The notes beneath the pieces are model-generated. The model saw only the letters and a program-made list of their open reading frames with translations. It had not been told where the DNA came from and did no database searches. Position numbers and translations under genes: made by a program. This document shows, piece after piece, positions 8,601-14,943 of a DNA stretch of 64,000 nucleotides. Position 1 is the first letter of the stretch. Every line of letters starts with the position of its first letter. The stretch comes from Marinomonas lutimaris (lineage in GTDB: Bacteria; Pseudomonadota; Gammaproteobacteria; Pseudomonadales; Marinomonadaceae): contig NZ_JAHLLW010000014.1 in the NCBI RefSeq assembly GCF_019426345.1, forward strand, positions 44,388 to 108,387, written 5' to 3'.

Positions 8601-8841
8601 AGAAATTGTTAGCCACATACAGAAAATGCGTAAACAACAGGGCTACAAGGTATTGGATCGCATCGACATTCGTATCGAAGCGAGTGACGTACTGACTCAT
8701 TGGTGCCAGCATCACCTTGATTACATCAAGACAGAAACCTTGGCTAATACGTTGAGTTTTACCAAGGTATCTGAATCGGGCTCACTCTTGAGCACCGATT
8801 TAGGCGAGGTAAACGTCGTCGTTGAGCTAAGTAGTAAATAA
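5671..8841 (+). CDS. ileS: Isoleucine-tRNA ligase, type 2 (long, eukaryote-like form)
   Basis: Charges tRNA-Ile with isoleucine in the cytosol. The 1056-residue protein is longer than the common bacterial enzyme and has the type 2 pattern: the HIGH motif reads HHGH at residues 69-72 in the context GPPFATGLPHHGH, and KMSKR is at 608-612. The editing (CP1) domain lies between them with TTTPWTLPSN, and a long C-terminal anticodon-binding domain follows. ATG 5671 has AGGAAG upstream. Type 2 enzymes are known from the family to be poorly inhibited by mupirocin and often coexist with a type 1 copy; whether a second ileS exists here cannot be seen. No lspA is adjacent, unlike the usual primary ileS. 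An upstream attenuator should link its expression to tRNA-Ile charging. Confidence 0.95.
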   Translation: MSTQDSPSHLAPEAYNPSTSERFSFVDAEHAVLTFWQDKQIFKRSLVASKHKPDYVFYDGPPFATGLPHHGHLVASTIKDIIPRYFTMKGFHVERRFGWDCHGLPIEHEIDKSLGMSAKEAVESLGIARYNAECCGIVQRYASEWEKTITRLGRWVDFDNDYRTMEPWYMESVWWVFKQLWEKGLVYQGDKVIAYSTELETVLSNFEASSNYKDVQDPAVTVLFKLVGEDAYFAAWTTTPWTLPSNLALCVGPDIPYVKVHDATINQTLWLAEAQLESACKGHDVEVLDRVVGADLSGKRYEPLFPYFSHLNESGAFQVFADDFVSTGSGTGIVHMAPAFGEDDNRVCKANGLHASVCPLDSRGRFTHEVTDFENLYVKEADKAIMQTLKARDLLYRQETITHSYPFCPRSDTPIIYRSVPSWYIKVEQMRAELQANNEQINWVPEHIQQGRMGKWLEGAIDWSVSRNRYWGTPLPIWVNDTTGKHLCLGSIEELKNYTGVTVDDLHRDHVDELTFSLPEEPGTYRRIAEVFDCWFESGAMPYAQVHYPFENKEQFEQNFPAAFIAEGVDQTRGWFYTLQVLSQCLFGRPAFKNVIVNGIVMAEDGKKMSKRLKNYTPPDTLMEHYGADALRLYLINSGLVKAEEQRFSDAGVQDMVRQVLLPWLNGFRFFSTYAEIDQWQDSGSDKSSDNILDQWILSRLQTLTTKVNQEMQAYHLYNVVPALFEFIEDLTNGYIRLNRARFWQKEMNEDKQQAYHTLYSCLDTFSRLMAPFTPFLAEHLYQELLPFSANERPESVHLCDYPTANAALKNENLEASVARVQHILVMGRQLRNDLKIKLKTPLKSLTVLHKEAQILNDIARLTDYIQTELNIKDVLFSQQENDYIDFYAKANFPVLGKRLGKQMKHYAARIAQLNAQELEHLETHGQIEVDGQVFNQEEINVYRQAKAGTHTTSNRFVSISIDPELTEELVAEGAMREIVSHIQKMRKQQGYKVLDRIDIRIEASDVLTHWCQHHLDYIKTETLANTLSFTKVSESGSLLSTDLGEVNVVVELSSK

Positions 8842-8852
8842 TAAACCTAAAA

Positions 8853-8892
8853 CATCGGTCTATTGGCTCCCTTTCTTGCCAGTAGATCGGTG
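8853..8892 (+). other. Stable hairpin downstream of ileS
   Basis: Arms 8853-8866 and 8879-8892 pair over 14 positions if three G-U pairs are allowed. No T-run follows, so it is at best an RNA-stabilising 3' structure or a weak terminator. Confidence 0.4.
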
Positions 8893-9034
8893 AAGCCTGC
8901 TCCTTATTAAGAAGTCAGTCTATCTAAACAACCTCATTCGCAGATTCTTTCCAACCAAAACAAGTTGATAGAAAGTCGTGTTTTTTAGAGATAAGATAAG
9001 CAAACCACTAACAATGAAACCTATAGGGAACACT

Positions 9035-9745
9035 GTGAACCATACTCTACGCTCGATAACGATTGTGCTGACTTGTGTCGCTAGCTTGTCTGCTAACGCG
9101 GATCCAAAAACACCCGGCACTCATAAAGGCTATTCCACCATTGATATGACCACTGCGGGCATGCCAGCTGATGTGAAGATGATTTCTGTTGCGGATATTC
9201 AGAAAGAGCTGCAAGGCAAAGCGCCTTTTGCGGTTGGTTTTGATATCGATGATACGACCTTGTTTAGCACGCCAGTTTTTTATCGTGGTCAGCAAGAATT
9301 TTCACCAAATGGTTACTCTTACCTATCGAATCAAGATTTTTGGGATAAAGCAAACTGTGGCTGGGACGCATTCAGCATGCCTAAGAATATTGCTAAAGAA
9401 TTGATTGCCATGCACCAAGAACGTGGTGATAGCATTTATTTCATCACTGGTCGTACCGGTTCTGACTGTAACTTCACCACGGAATATTTGAAAAAGGCGT
9501 TTGATATCAAAGATATGCACGATGTCATTTTTGCAGGATCAAGCCGTACTGAATACACAAAAACCAAGTACATCAAAGAGAATGACATCAAGTTGTATTA
9601 TGGTGATGCAGATGGTGACATTATTTCTGCCCGTGACGCAGGCGCAGAAGGAATTCGTGTAATGCGCGCAGCGAACTCTAGCTACAAGCCGATTCCGAAA
9701 AATGGCATCTATGGCGAACGAGTGTTAAAAGACTCTCAGTACTAA
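9035..9745 (+). CDS. aphA: Class B acid phosphatase, periplasmic (AphA-like)
   Basis: HAD-superfamily nonspecific phosphatase that releases phosphate from nucleotides and sugar phosphates in the periplasm. The nucleophile motif FDIDDTT (D70, D72, T74) sits after a signal peptide (hydrophobic ITIVLTCVASLSANA). TGRTGSD and the metal motif YGDADGDIISARDAG complete the class B set. I prefer the GTG at 9035, five bases after AGGGA (9025-9029); in-frame ATG codons at 9014 and 8978 are alternatives with poorer sites and would lengthen the signal region. It stands alone, between ileS and a convergent gene, and ends in a very strong shared terminator. Confidence 0.92.
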   Translation: MNHTLRSITIVLTCVASLSANADPKTPGTHKGYSTIDMTTAGMPADVKMISVADIQKELQGKAPFAVGFDIDDTTLFSTPVFYRGQQEFSPNGYSYLSNQDFWDKANCGWDAFSMPKNIAKELIAMHQERGDSIYFITGRTGSDCNFTTEYLKKAFDIKDMHDVIFAGSSRTEYTKTKYIKENDIKLYYGDADGDIISARDAGAEGIRVMRAANSSYKPIPKNGIYGERVLKDSQY

Positions 9746-9778
9746 TACTAATACTAATACTCATACTCATACTCATAC
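9742..9778 (+). repeat. Hexamer microsatellite at the aphA stop
   Basis: Six hexamers, ACTAAT three times then ACTCAT three times, begin at the aphA stop codon and run into the 3' spacer. No coding effect unless the stop itself is altered. Confidence 0.75.
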
Positions 9779-9784
9779 CACTTA

Positions 9785-9838
9785 GTAGAAAAGCAGAAAG
9801 CCGAAAATCATTGGATTTTCGGCTTTCTGCTTTTCTAC
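9785..9838. terminator. Bidirectional terminator, 25-bp perfect stem
   Basis: Arms 9785-9809 and 9814-9838 are exact reverse complements with a 4-nt loop (ATTG); core AGAAAGCCGAAAATC. T-rich arms serve both strands, ending aphA (+) and the convergent Stealth gene (-), whose stop is only 2 bp away. Confidence 0.9.
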
Positions 9839-9840
9839 TC

Positions 9841-10890
9841 TTACGCTACAGACTCTATCTCAACGCTATCTGGTTGCAGACATAATCTCTCACTGGTTGA
9901 ATTGCTATCGCTTAACGGAAAACCGCCAACTGCCTGAGCAATCCATTCTGCAGCATTGGGAATGATCTCGATAAGTTGAGGAAGGTCATTAACGCATAAA
10001 AATTTAATGCTAGGATCTGTCGCTCTACTCAGTATCGCTAAAGTGTCGGCAGGAGGCTGACCTTTTCCATATCCACTTGAGATGTGAAGGTGATCATCTG
10101 ACGTGTTGATCTTGGCCTCTTTGTCAATGATACAAGCGTGATTATGTAGACCCTGTGGAAAAAATTGCTCCAAGTTCCGAAATCTATACTTGATGTTATT
10201 TAGAAAGCAATCAGGAAACCGAGCAAACAACTCCGCCATTTTTGAACGTCGAAATGGATGGACAACATGAGCGGCGGAATACAACTCTGATGCTGAAAAG
10301 CCCAACATTTTAGCAGCATTCACCTGCATAAAGTAATGGAATTTCGCAGGGTCAACACGTGCTTTACTGCCGCTAATTTGATCACTAAAATCAGTCCATT
10401 TGCCTCGCAAAACAGGCGCTAGACCATCAAACACATCAGTCGGTTTTAAAGGTGCAGCCAAGAATACATCGTCGTTAAAGTAGATGAATCGCTCACTCAG
10501 CCCCTCAATTCGCCACAACATACTTTCAATGGTCAAAGAGTTGAATGTGGGTAACACATGCGTGAATCCGTCAAAAATTTCCGCATGATAGGCAAGATGT
10601 ATCTTAGCTCTAATGCTTTCTGAGAGACTTGATAAATCTGGGCCTTCTTCATCGACAACTATCCAGATTTTACCTATCCACGGCGCATGGTTTTCGATCG
10701 ATTGTATGCAGTATAAGATTTCATCGTTACACATCCACCTATGAGGATTCGACGCATTTTCATGTAGTGGCAGAGACTCCATTGCCATATATTTTTGTCG
10801 TTTCTGACGGTGTTTCACAGCATTTCCATCGACCCAAGTGATAACAGCATCAATTGGGTCAAGCTGGAGTTCAGTTGGATTACTTAGCAT
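9841..10890 (-). CDS. Stealth-family sugar-phosphate transferase
   Basis: Predicted capsule/exopolysaccharide hexose-1-phosphoryltransferase. The Stealth CR1 motif DAVITWVDG is at residues 13-21. The CR2 blocks follow in order: RWMCNDEILYCIQSI, HAPWIGKIWIVVDE, HVLPTFNSLTIE and FIYFNDDVFLAAPL; CR3/CR4-like histidine-rich stretches come later. No signal peptide or membrane span is visible, consistent with a cytoplasmic enzyme using UDP-sugar. No glycosyltransferases or export genes are adjacent, so it is an isolated member and its acceptor is unknown. Family members elsewhere make phosphodiester-linked surface polysaccharides. Confidence 0.88.
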   Translation of the reverse strand: MLSNPTELQLDPIDAVITWVDGNAVKHRQKRQKYMAMESLPLHENASNPHRWMCNDEILYCIQSIENHAPWIGKIWIVVDEEGPDLSSLSESIRAKIHLAYHAEIFDGFTHVLPTFNSLTIESMLWRIEGLSERFIYFNDDVFLAAPLKPTDVFDGLAPVLRGKWTDFSDQISGSKARVDPAKFHYFMQVNAAKMLGFSASELYSAAHVVHPFRRSKMAELFARFPDCFLNNIKYRFRNLEQFFPQGLHNHACIIDKEAKINTSDDHLHISSGYGKGQPPADTLAILSRATDPSIKFLCVNDLPQLIEIIPNAAEWIAQAVGGFPLSDSNSTSERLCLQPDSVEIESVA

Positions 10891-10916
10891 TTCAGTAGAT
10901 GTCTCTTAGCTGATGG

Positions 10917-10941
10917 CAACGGTGACTCAAGTTCACCGTTG
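10917..10941. other. Short hairpin in the 10.9-11.05 kb spacer
   Basis: Perfect 9-bp arms (CAACGGTGA at 10917-10925 and its complement at 10933-10941) with a 7-nt loop. No T-run follows on either strand. Could be a protein site or processing hairpin; function unknown. Confidence 0.3.
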
Positions 10942-11050
10942 AATTAGTCAATTCTAGATGGGGCAGTATTCAATGAGTTTACCTCACAGTAAGCTCATCT
11001 CTTTAGTCTACAACAATTCAAAAGGTATGCAGGTCGGCCTTACGCGACTT

Positions 11051-11857
11051 TTACAACGAGACTTTATACTTGCTAAGAAGAGCTCGCTCTTTTTCACCCC
11101 TCATCGCTAAGCGACCTTGGTTCCAAATATTGATCAATTCTTGTCTTTTTTCGATGGGGATTTTTTTTGAAAAGATGGGCATTTCAACTAGGTTTTTCTC
11201 TAAACCTGGACGCACGACTATGAGGTCATTGCTCAAGTTCAACTGGTTTAAAACATACTGCAGGACAAGCTCGTTATCTGCATATAAATCGACGCGATTT
11301 TCTTTAATCATCTGAAAGATACGATCAACGACATCATCATAACCCGCGATGACTTCAACAAAGTTAGCGTTTTTCGGGTCATCGATATAGTTTTGATAGC
11401 TAGCACTCATCGAGCTGTAATCCCAACCAGGACCCGTTGCGATTCGTTTGCCTTTTAAAGATTGAACCCCTTGATAACGCCAAGAATCATTCTTTCGAAC
11501 AACAAAAGCGGTGACGTATGAAAAAGTTGCTTCATCGGCGTAGCTAAAGCCTTTCTCTGAATTCTTCGAATAGAGATATTCTGGCAACATATCACATAAC
11601 CCTTCGGCCACCATGTCCAACCCTCTTGCTAGAGGTACTTCAAAGTATTCGAGGGCATATCCTTTTGAAGAGTATATTTGCTCAACCATGTCGATGACGA
11701 CACCACGCTCAGGAGCTTCTTTTGTTGGGAATATGGTCATCGGTGGCCATTGGTCGTAACACACTTTTAGTGTCTTCGCATGGCTAACACTCGACACGCC
11801 AGCTACCAAGGCAAACATAAGGAAGGATAGCATTCTTAGTTTATTACCTTTCAACAC
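11051..11857 (-). CDS. Periplasmic solute-binding protein (SBP_bac_3 type)
   Basis: Extracytoplasmic binding protein of the polar amino-acid type (family 3). Signal peptide with hydrophobic core LSFLMFALVAGVSS and cleavage near SHA. The mature part starts KTLKVCYDQWPP and shows the lobe motifs VVIDMVEQIY, ARGLDMVAEGLCDML and LKGKRIATGPG. The GTG start at 11857 overlaps the end of the upstream GGDEF gene by 14 bp and has GGGGAGAG just before it; ATG 11833 is the alternative. There is no ABC permease or ATPase. The overlap with a membrane diguanylate cyclase suggests it presents a ligand to that sensor rather than serving uptake. Confidence 0.88.
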   Translation of the reverse strand: MLKGNKLRMLSFLMFALVAGVSSVSHAKTLKVCYDQWPPMTIFPTKEAPERGVVIDMVEQIYSSKGYALEYFEVPLARGLDMVAEGLCDMLPEYLYSKNSEKGFSYADEATFSYVTAFVVRKNDSWRYQGVQSLKGKRIATGPGWDYSSMSASYQNYIDDPKNANFVEVIAGYDDVVDRIFQMIKENRVDLYADNELVLQYVLNQLNLSNDLIVVRPGLEKNLVEMPIFSKKIPIEKRQELINIWNQGRLAMRGEKERALLSKYKVSL

Positions 11858-13124
11858 GATCTCTCCCCTTATCTTTCGCTCCGTAGAGCTTCAAATCGGC
11901 ACGTTTAAACAGTTCATCAATTGACTGATCTTCAGGCTCCGATGATTCAACACCAAGGCTTACAGTATAAGTGACTGTCTTATCTTCCACTTCTAACGCA
12001 GCATCACTTATAGTTTGACGTATTTTATCAGCAAGCTGACAGGCAGCATCCAATCCGGTATCTGGAAGAAATATAGCGAACTCTTCGCCGCCCACTCTAC
12101 CAAGAAGGTCTGATTTTCTTAAAAGGCCCTGAAGTGTTTGGGTAAAGTGGATGAGTACTTTGTCCCCGATAAAATGACCATAAGTATCATTGATACGCTT
12201 AAAAAAATCTAAATCCATCAGGATAAAAGACGCTGTCGATTTTTGACGCTGGGAAAGCACTAGCAACTGTTGTGCTGTTTCAAAAAAGCTTCCTCGATTT
12301 AAGACATCCGTCAAAGAATCCCTTGTTGCGAGGTATTTGAGTTTTTCATTGAGAATTTGTAGGTCTTCGGTGCGTTTTGCCACGGCATTCTCTAACCAAT
12401 CTCGCTTGGCTTGCTCGTCTTCTAGCAATCGTTCTCTGTCCGAAGACATAGCGAAAAGCATATTATTCATATGTTCTTGAAGCTGACTAAGTTCGTTATT
12501 TTCAGCGTTCGATAAATGAATACGCTTACTGATACTTGTGCTTAACTGCACCTCATTCACTTGCGACATTAGCTCTCTTAAAGGTGTTGCTAAATAGCGG
12601 TCAAAGGCCCAAATAAACAGCCAGAATAAGACAGTTAACTTGATGAATGCGGTAATAGCAATCAAAGCAAAGCCGAACCAAACTCGTTCTAGCACCACAC
12701 CTGAGGATGAATAAAGTACCAGCGTACCAAGAGGTATGCTTTCGCCATTTAGAGTCCAGCTTAATGCTGATGTCGAATCAAAAATAGACAGCGGAACAGA
12801 GCTAGAGTCGTAGAATCTTTTCGATATTATACTTTGCGAATTTTGGTCTAAAACATCCACACCTTCAATAATTGGCATTTGAATCAGCCCCGAGGTAAGC
12901 GAATCTAACTGGTTGCGGTTGTACTGCCACAAGCTAGTAGAAATAGGACCCCGAACCGTTGCTTCCAATTGCTGTAATTCGCTGACAATAGCATCCTGCG
13001 TTTTCAGATATTCGCTCAAAAACTGTAAACTTGTGATTAGAAGGGTAACAACCAAATAAATGGAAAAAATCACACGCATCATTTTTTGGGAGAGATTGTT
13101 TGGACGCAGGAACCTTACAAACAT
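11844..13124 (-). CDS. Membrane diguanylate cyclase (periplasmic sensor, HAMP, GGDEF)
   Basis: Makes cyclic di-GMP from two GTP. An N-terminal TM at about 16-37 leads into a roughly 120-residue periplasmic domain, then a second TM (GFALIAITAFIKLTVLFWLF) and a HAMP-like linker with ATPLRELMSQVNEV. A short coiled segment with AVAKRTEDLQILNEKL precedes the GGDEF domain (ATRDSLTDVLNRGSFF). The catalytic motif is GGEEF, an active variant. An RKSD five residues upstream fits the RxxD inhibitory site, so product inhibition is likely. It is the first gene of a two-gene minus-strand operon with the overlapping solute-binding protein. Confidence 0.93.
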   Translation of the reverse strand: MFVRFLRPNNLSQKMMRVIFSIYLVVTLLITSLQFLSEYLKTQDAIVSELQQLEATVRGPISTSLWQYNRNQLDSLTSGLIQMPIIEGVDVLDQNSQSIISKRFYDSSSVPLSIFDSTSALSWTLNGESIPLGTLVLYSSSGVVLERVWFGFALIAITAFIKLTVLFWLFIWAFDRYLATPLRELMSQVNEVQLSTSISKRIHLSNAENNELSQLQEHMNNMLFAMSSDRERLLEDEQAKRDWLENAVAKRTEDLQILNEKLKYLATRDSLTDVLNRGSFFETAQQLLVLSQRQKSTASFILMDLDFFKRINDTYGHFIGDKVLIHFTQTLQGLLRKSDLLGRVGGEEFAIFLPDTGLDAACQLADKIRQTISDAALEVEDKTVTYTVSLGVESSEPEDQSIDELFKRADLKLYGAKDKGRDRVER

Positions 13125-13279
13125 TAAAAATGGACCTTTCCAGTAAACTTTAAGCTAAAGTTTACCTTAGATGATTCCCGTGCTAAATGAAATCTACTTA
13201 TCTACAACAAAGAAAAACCTCTGCTTACATATTTTGTATTTTTCGCAGCTATTTTATTCTTGTATTTTTCTCAAAACGA

Positions 13280-13329
13280 AAAAGCCAACTCGTCGAGAGG
13301 TGTGAAGAAATCTCGACGAGTTGGCTTTT
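13280..13329 (-). terminator. Terminator with 19-bp perfect stem
   Basis: Arms 13280-13298 and 13311-13329 (core GCCAACTCGTCGAGA) with a 12-nt loop, flanked by A-runs and T-runs on both sides. Placed to stop the minus-strand gene ending at 13358. Confidence 0.85.
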
Positions 13330-13357
13330 CAAGAAAGCATGTGACAGTTTGCCCATT

Positions 13358-13702
13358 CTATTTATACTCGGCTCTAAAACGCTTGAGTTCAGCAGCTAAC
13401 CAGTCACTGCTTTTCACTACCTTGTTCCCCTCACAATGAATGAGATACTGCTTTCCAGATATCGCGCTTTTGCTAGCAGAATAATCGATAAAATCCTCTG
13501 CCGATTTGATTTTATCCTGATAATAATCGTACTTGCGTTGTATATGATCAAACGCCTCCTTACCATTATACATGGAACCATTTCTTTCATATTGGCAATT
13601 TGTTTTTTCGACATACTCCAATAGATGATTTATTTCATCTTGTGTCGAAGCAAAGACACTTGTTGTTAATATAGTCATAATTAGAAAAAATAGTATTTTC
13701 AA
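13358..13702 (-). CDS. DUF5329 family secreted protein
   Basis: Small exported protein (114 residues) with a signal peptide (ILFFLIMTILTTSVFA) and the DUF5329 pattern: INHLLEYVE, a conserved Cys in KTNCQYERNG, AEDFIDYSASKSAISGKQY and a second Cys in IHCEG. The two cysteines could pair in the periplasm. Function of the family is unknown. The start is a TTG at 13700-13702, nine bases after AGAGGA; no in-frame ATG is available upstream. It follows the MBL-fold lipoprotein gene by 14 bp, so they are co-transcribed. Confidence 0.82.
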   Translation of the reverse strand: MKILFFLIMTILTTSVFASTQDEINHLLEYVEKTNCQYERNGSMYNGKEAFDHIQRKYDYYQDKIKSAEDFIDYSASKSAISGKQYLIHCEGNKVVKSSDWLAAELKRFRAEYK

Positions 13703-13716
13703 TAGTACATTTCCTC

Positions 13717-14784
13717 TTATTGATTATCAGATTTAACATTATTAAAAAAAATAGTTTGACCATTTTTCTGCGCTATAAATTCTTTTGGATCAAGTTTTTC
13801 AGCAGCCAGTTCCTTGGCTAAATCCATCACGGGATCATCAATACCCTCATCGGTCAATTGAAACGTACCAAAATGCATTCCCACGCTTAATTTAGACTTA
13901 AGATCTAGGTGAGCCTGAATCGCTTCTGCAGGATTCATATGCTGATTTTTCATAAACCAACGTGGCTCATAAGCACCAATAGGCAAAATACTCAGATCCA
14001 TCGGCCCTATTTTTTCTTGCACTTCTTTAAACTGACGATTGTAAGCGGTGTCCCCTGCAAATAAGACTTTTAAATCTGAGGACTCAATGACATATCCTCC
14101 CCAAAGCGCTTCAAAGCGATCGAATAGCCCTCGGGTAGACCAGTGCTGCATTGGAATAAGTGTAATAATAGAACCATCTTTTGATGAATAGTTTTGCCAC
14201 CAGTCGAGCTCTACAACATTTTTAATGCCTTTATCTTCGAGGTATTTTTTATTCCCTAAAGGCACAATAAAGGTGGGATGATCTTTCTTGTTGATAGCGA
14301 CTAATGAATCAAGATCCATATGGTCGTAATGATTATGGCTAATAATAACGACATCCACTTTTGGCAATGCTTCTATAGAAGCCCCCGGACTTCTGTGTCG
14401 TTTCGGCCCTATCCATGAAAATGGACTGGCTCTCTCGGAAAAAATAGGATCAGTTAATACGGTAAGACGTTCAAATTGAACAAGCTCTGTTGCATGATTA
14501 ATAAAAGTAACCATGCCTTCACCCGGCATAAGGGGCTGAGTAAAATTAGGTTTCCAATTATCATCAACGAATTCAGGCCATGGCTCGGCATCGCCCCATA
14601 GTTTCCACTTAATTACGTCAAAAAGACTCTTCCCGACCTCAGCCGTACGGTCTTCATTATAGAAAATCTTTCCATCGCTATGATCCGATACAGGAATACG
14701 ATTACCGGAGCATGCTGCAAGGGATATTCCGCTTATTATGAATAACAGAACCTTTGATAATGATATAGGCATGCAGTTCAGCAT
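13717..14784 (-). CDS. MBL-fold hydrolase lipoprotein (NAPE-PLD/UlaG-like)
   Basis: Metallo-beta-lactamase-fold hydrolase anchored as a lipoprotein: hydrophobic leader then lipobox LAAC near residues 22-25. The zinc motif HNHYDH (in VVIISHNHYDHMD) is followed by a metal-ligand Asp in FAGDTAYN and a late His in VGMHFGTF. The N-terminal WPEFVDDNWKPN and FINHATELVQ blocks match the family that includes N-acyl-phosphatidylethanolamine phospholipase D and outer-membrane RomA-like proteins. The substrate cannot be told from sequence. GAGG lies five bases before ATG 14784. First gene of an operon with the DUF5329 gene. Confidence 0.88.
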   Translation of the reverse strand: MLNCMPISLSKVLLFIISGISLAACSGNRIPVSDHSDGKIFYNEDRTAEVGKSLFDVIKWKLWGDAEPWPEFVDDNWKPNFTQPLMPGEGMVTFINHATELVQFERLTVLTDPIFSERASPFSWIGPKRHRSPGASIEALPKVDVVIISHNHYDHMDLDSLVAINKKDHPTFIVPLGNKKYLEDKGIKNVVELDWWQNYSSKDGSIITLIPMQHWSTRGLFDRFEALWGGYVIESSDLKVLFAGDTAYNRQFKEVQEKIGPMDLSILPIGAYEPRWFMKNQHMNPAEAIQAHLDLKSKLSVGMHFGTFQLTDEGIDDPVMDLAKELAAEKLDPKEFIAQKNGQTIFFNNVKSDNQ

Positions 14785-14909
14785 AGAATCCTCACCATGA
14801 TATAAATAGAAACCTTTATATCAGCAGAATAAGATTGGAGACACTGATCAAGCAAGACGCAAATAAGGTTATTCAAATCAAATTTTGCGTTTCTCAATAA
14901 AAACTAATT

Positions 14910-14935
14910 AGCCCTTTATCTATTTATAAAGGGCT
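14910..14935. terminator. Terminator between MBL-fold and GGDEF-EAL genes
   Basis: 10-bp stem AGCCCTTTAT (14910-14919) with its complement at 14926-14935 and a 6-nt loop. On the minus strand it is followed by AATTAGTTTTTA, suiting the end of the gene that stops at 14944. Confidence 0.7.
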
Positions 14936-14943
14936 GATGTTTT

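Noticed and set aside
8853..8892. Hairpin after ileS as a standard terminator
   Set aside because: Good stem but no T-run behind it on the plus strand.
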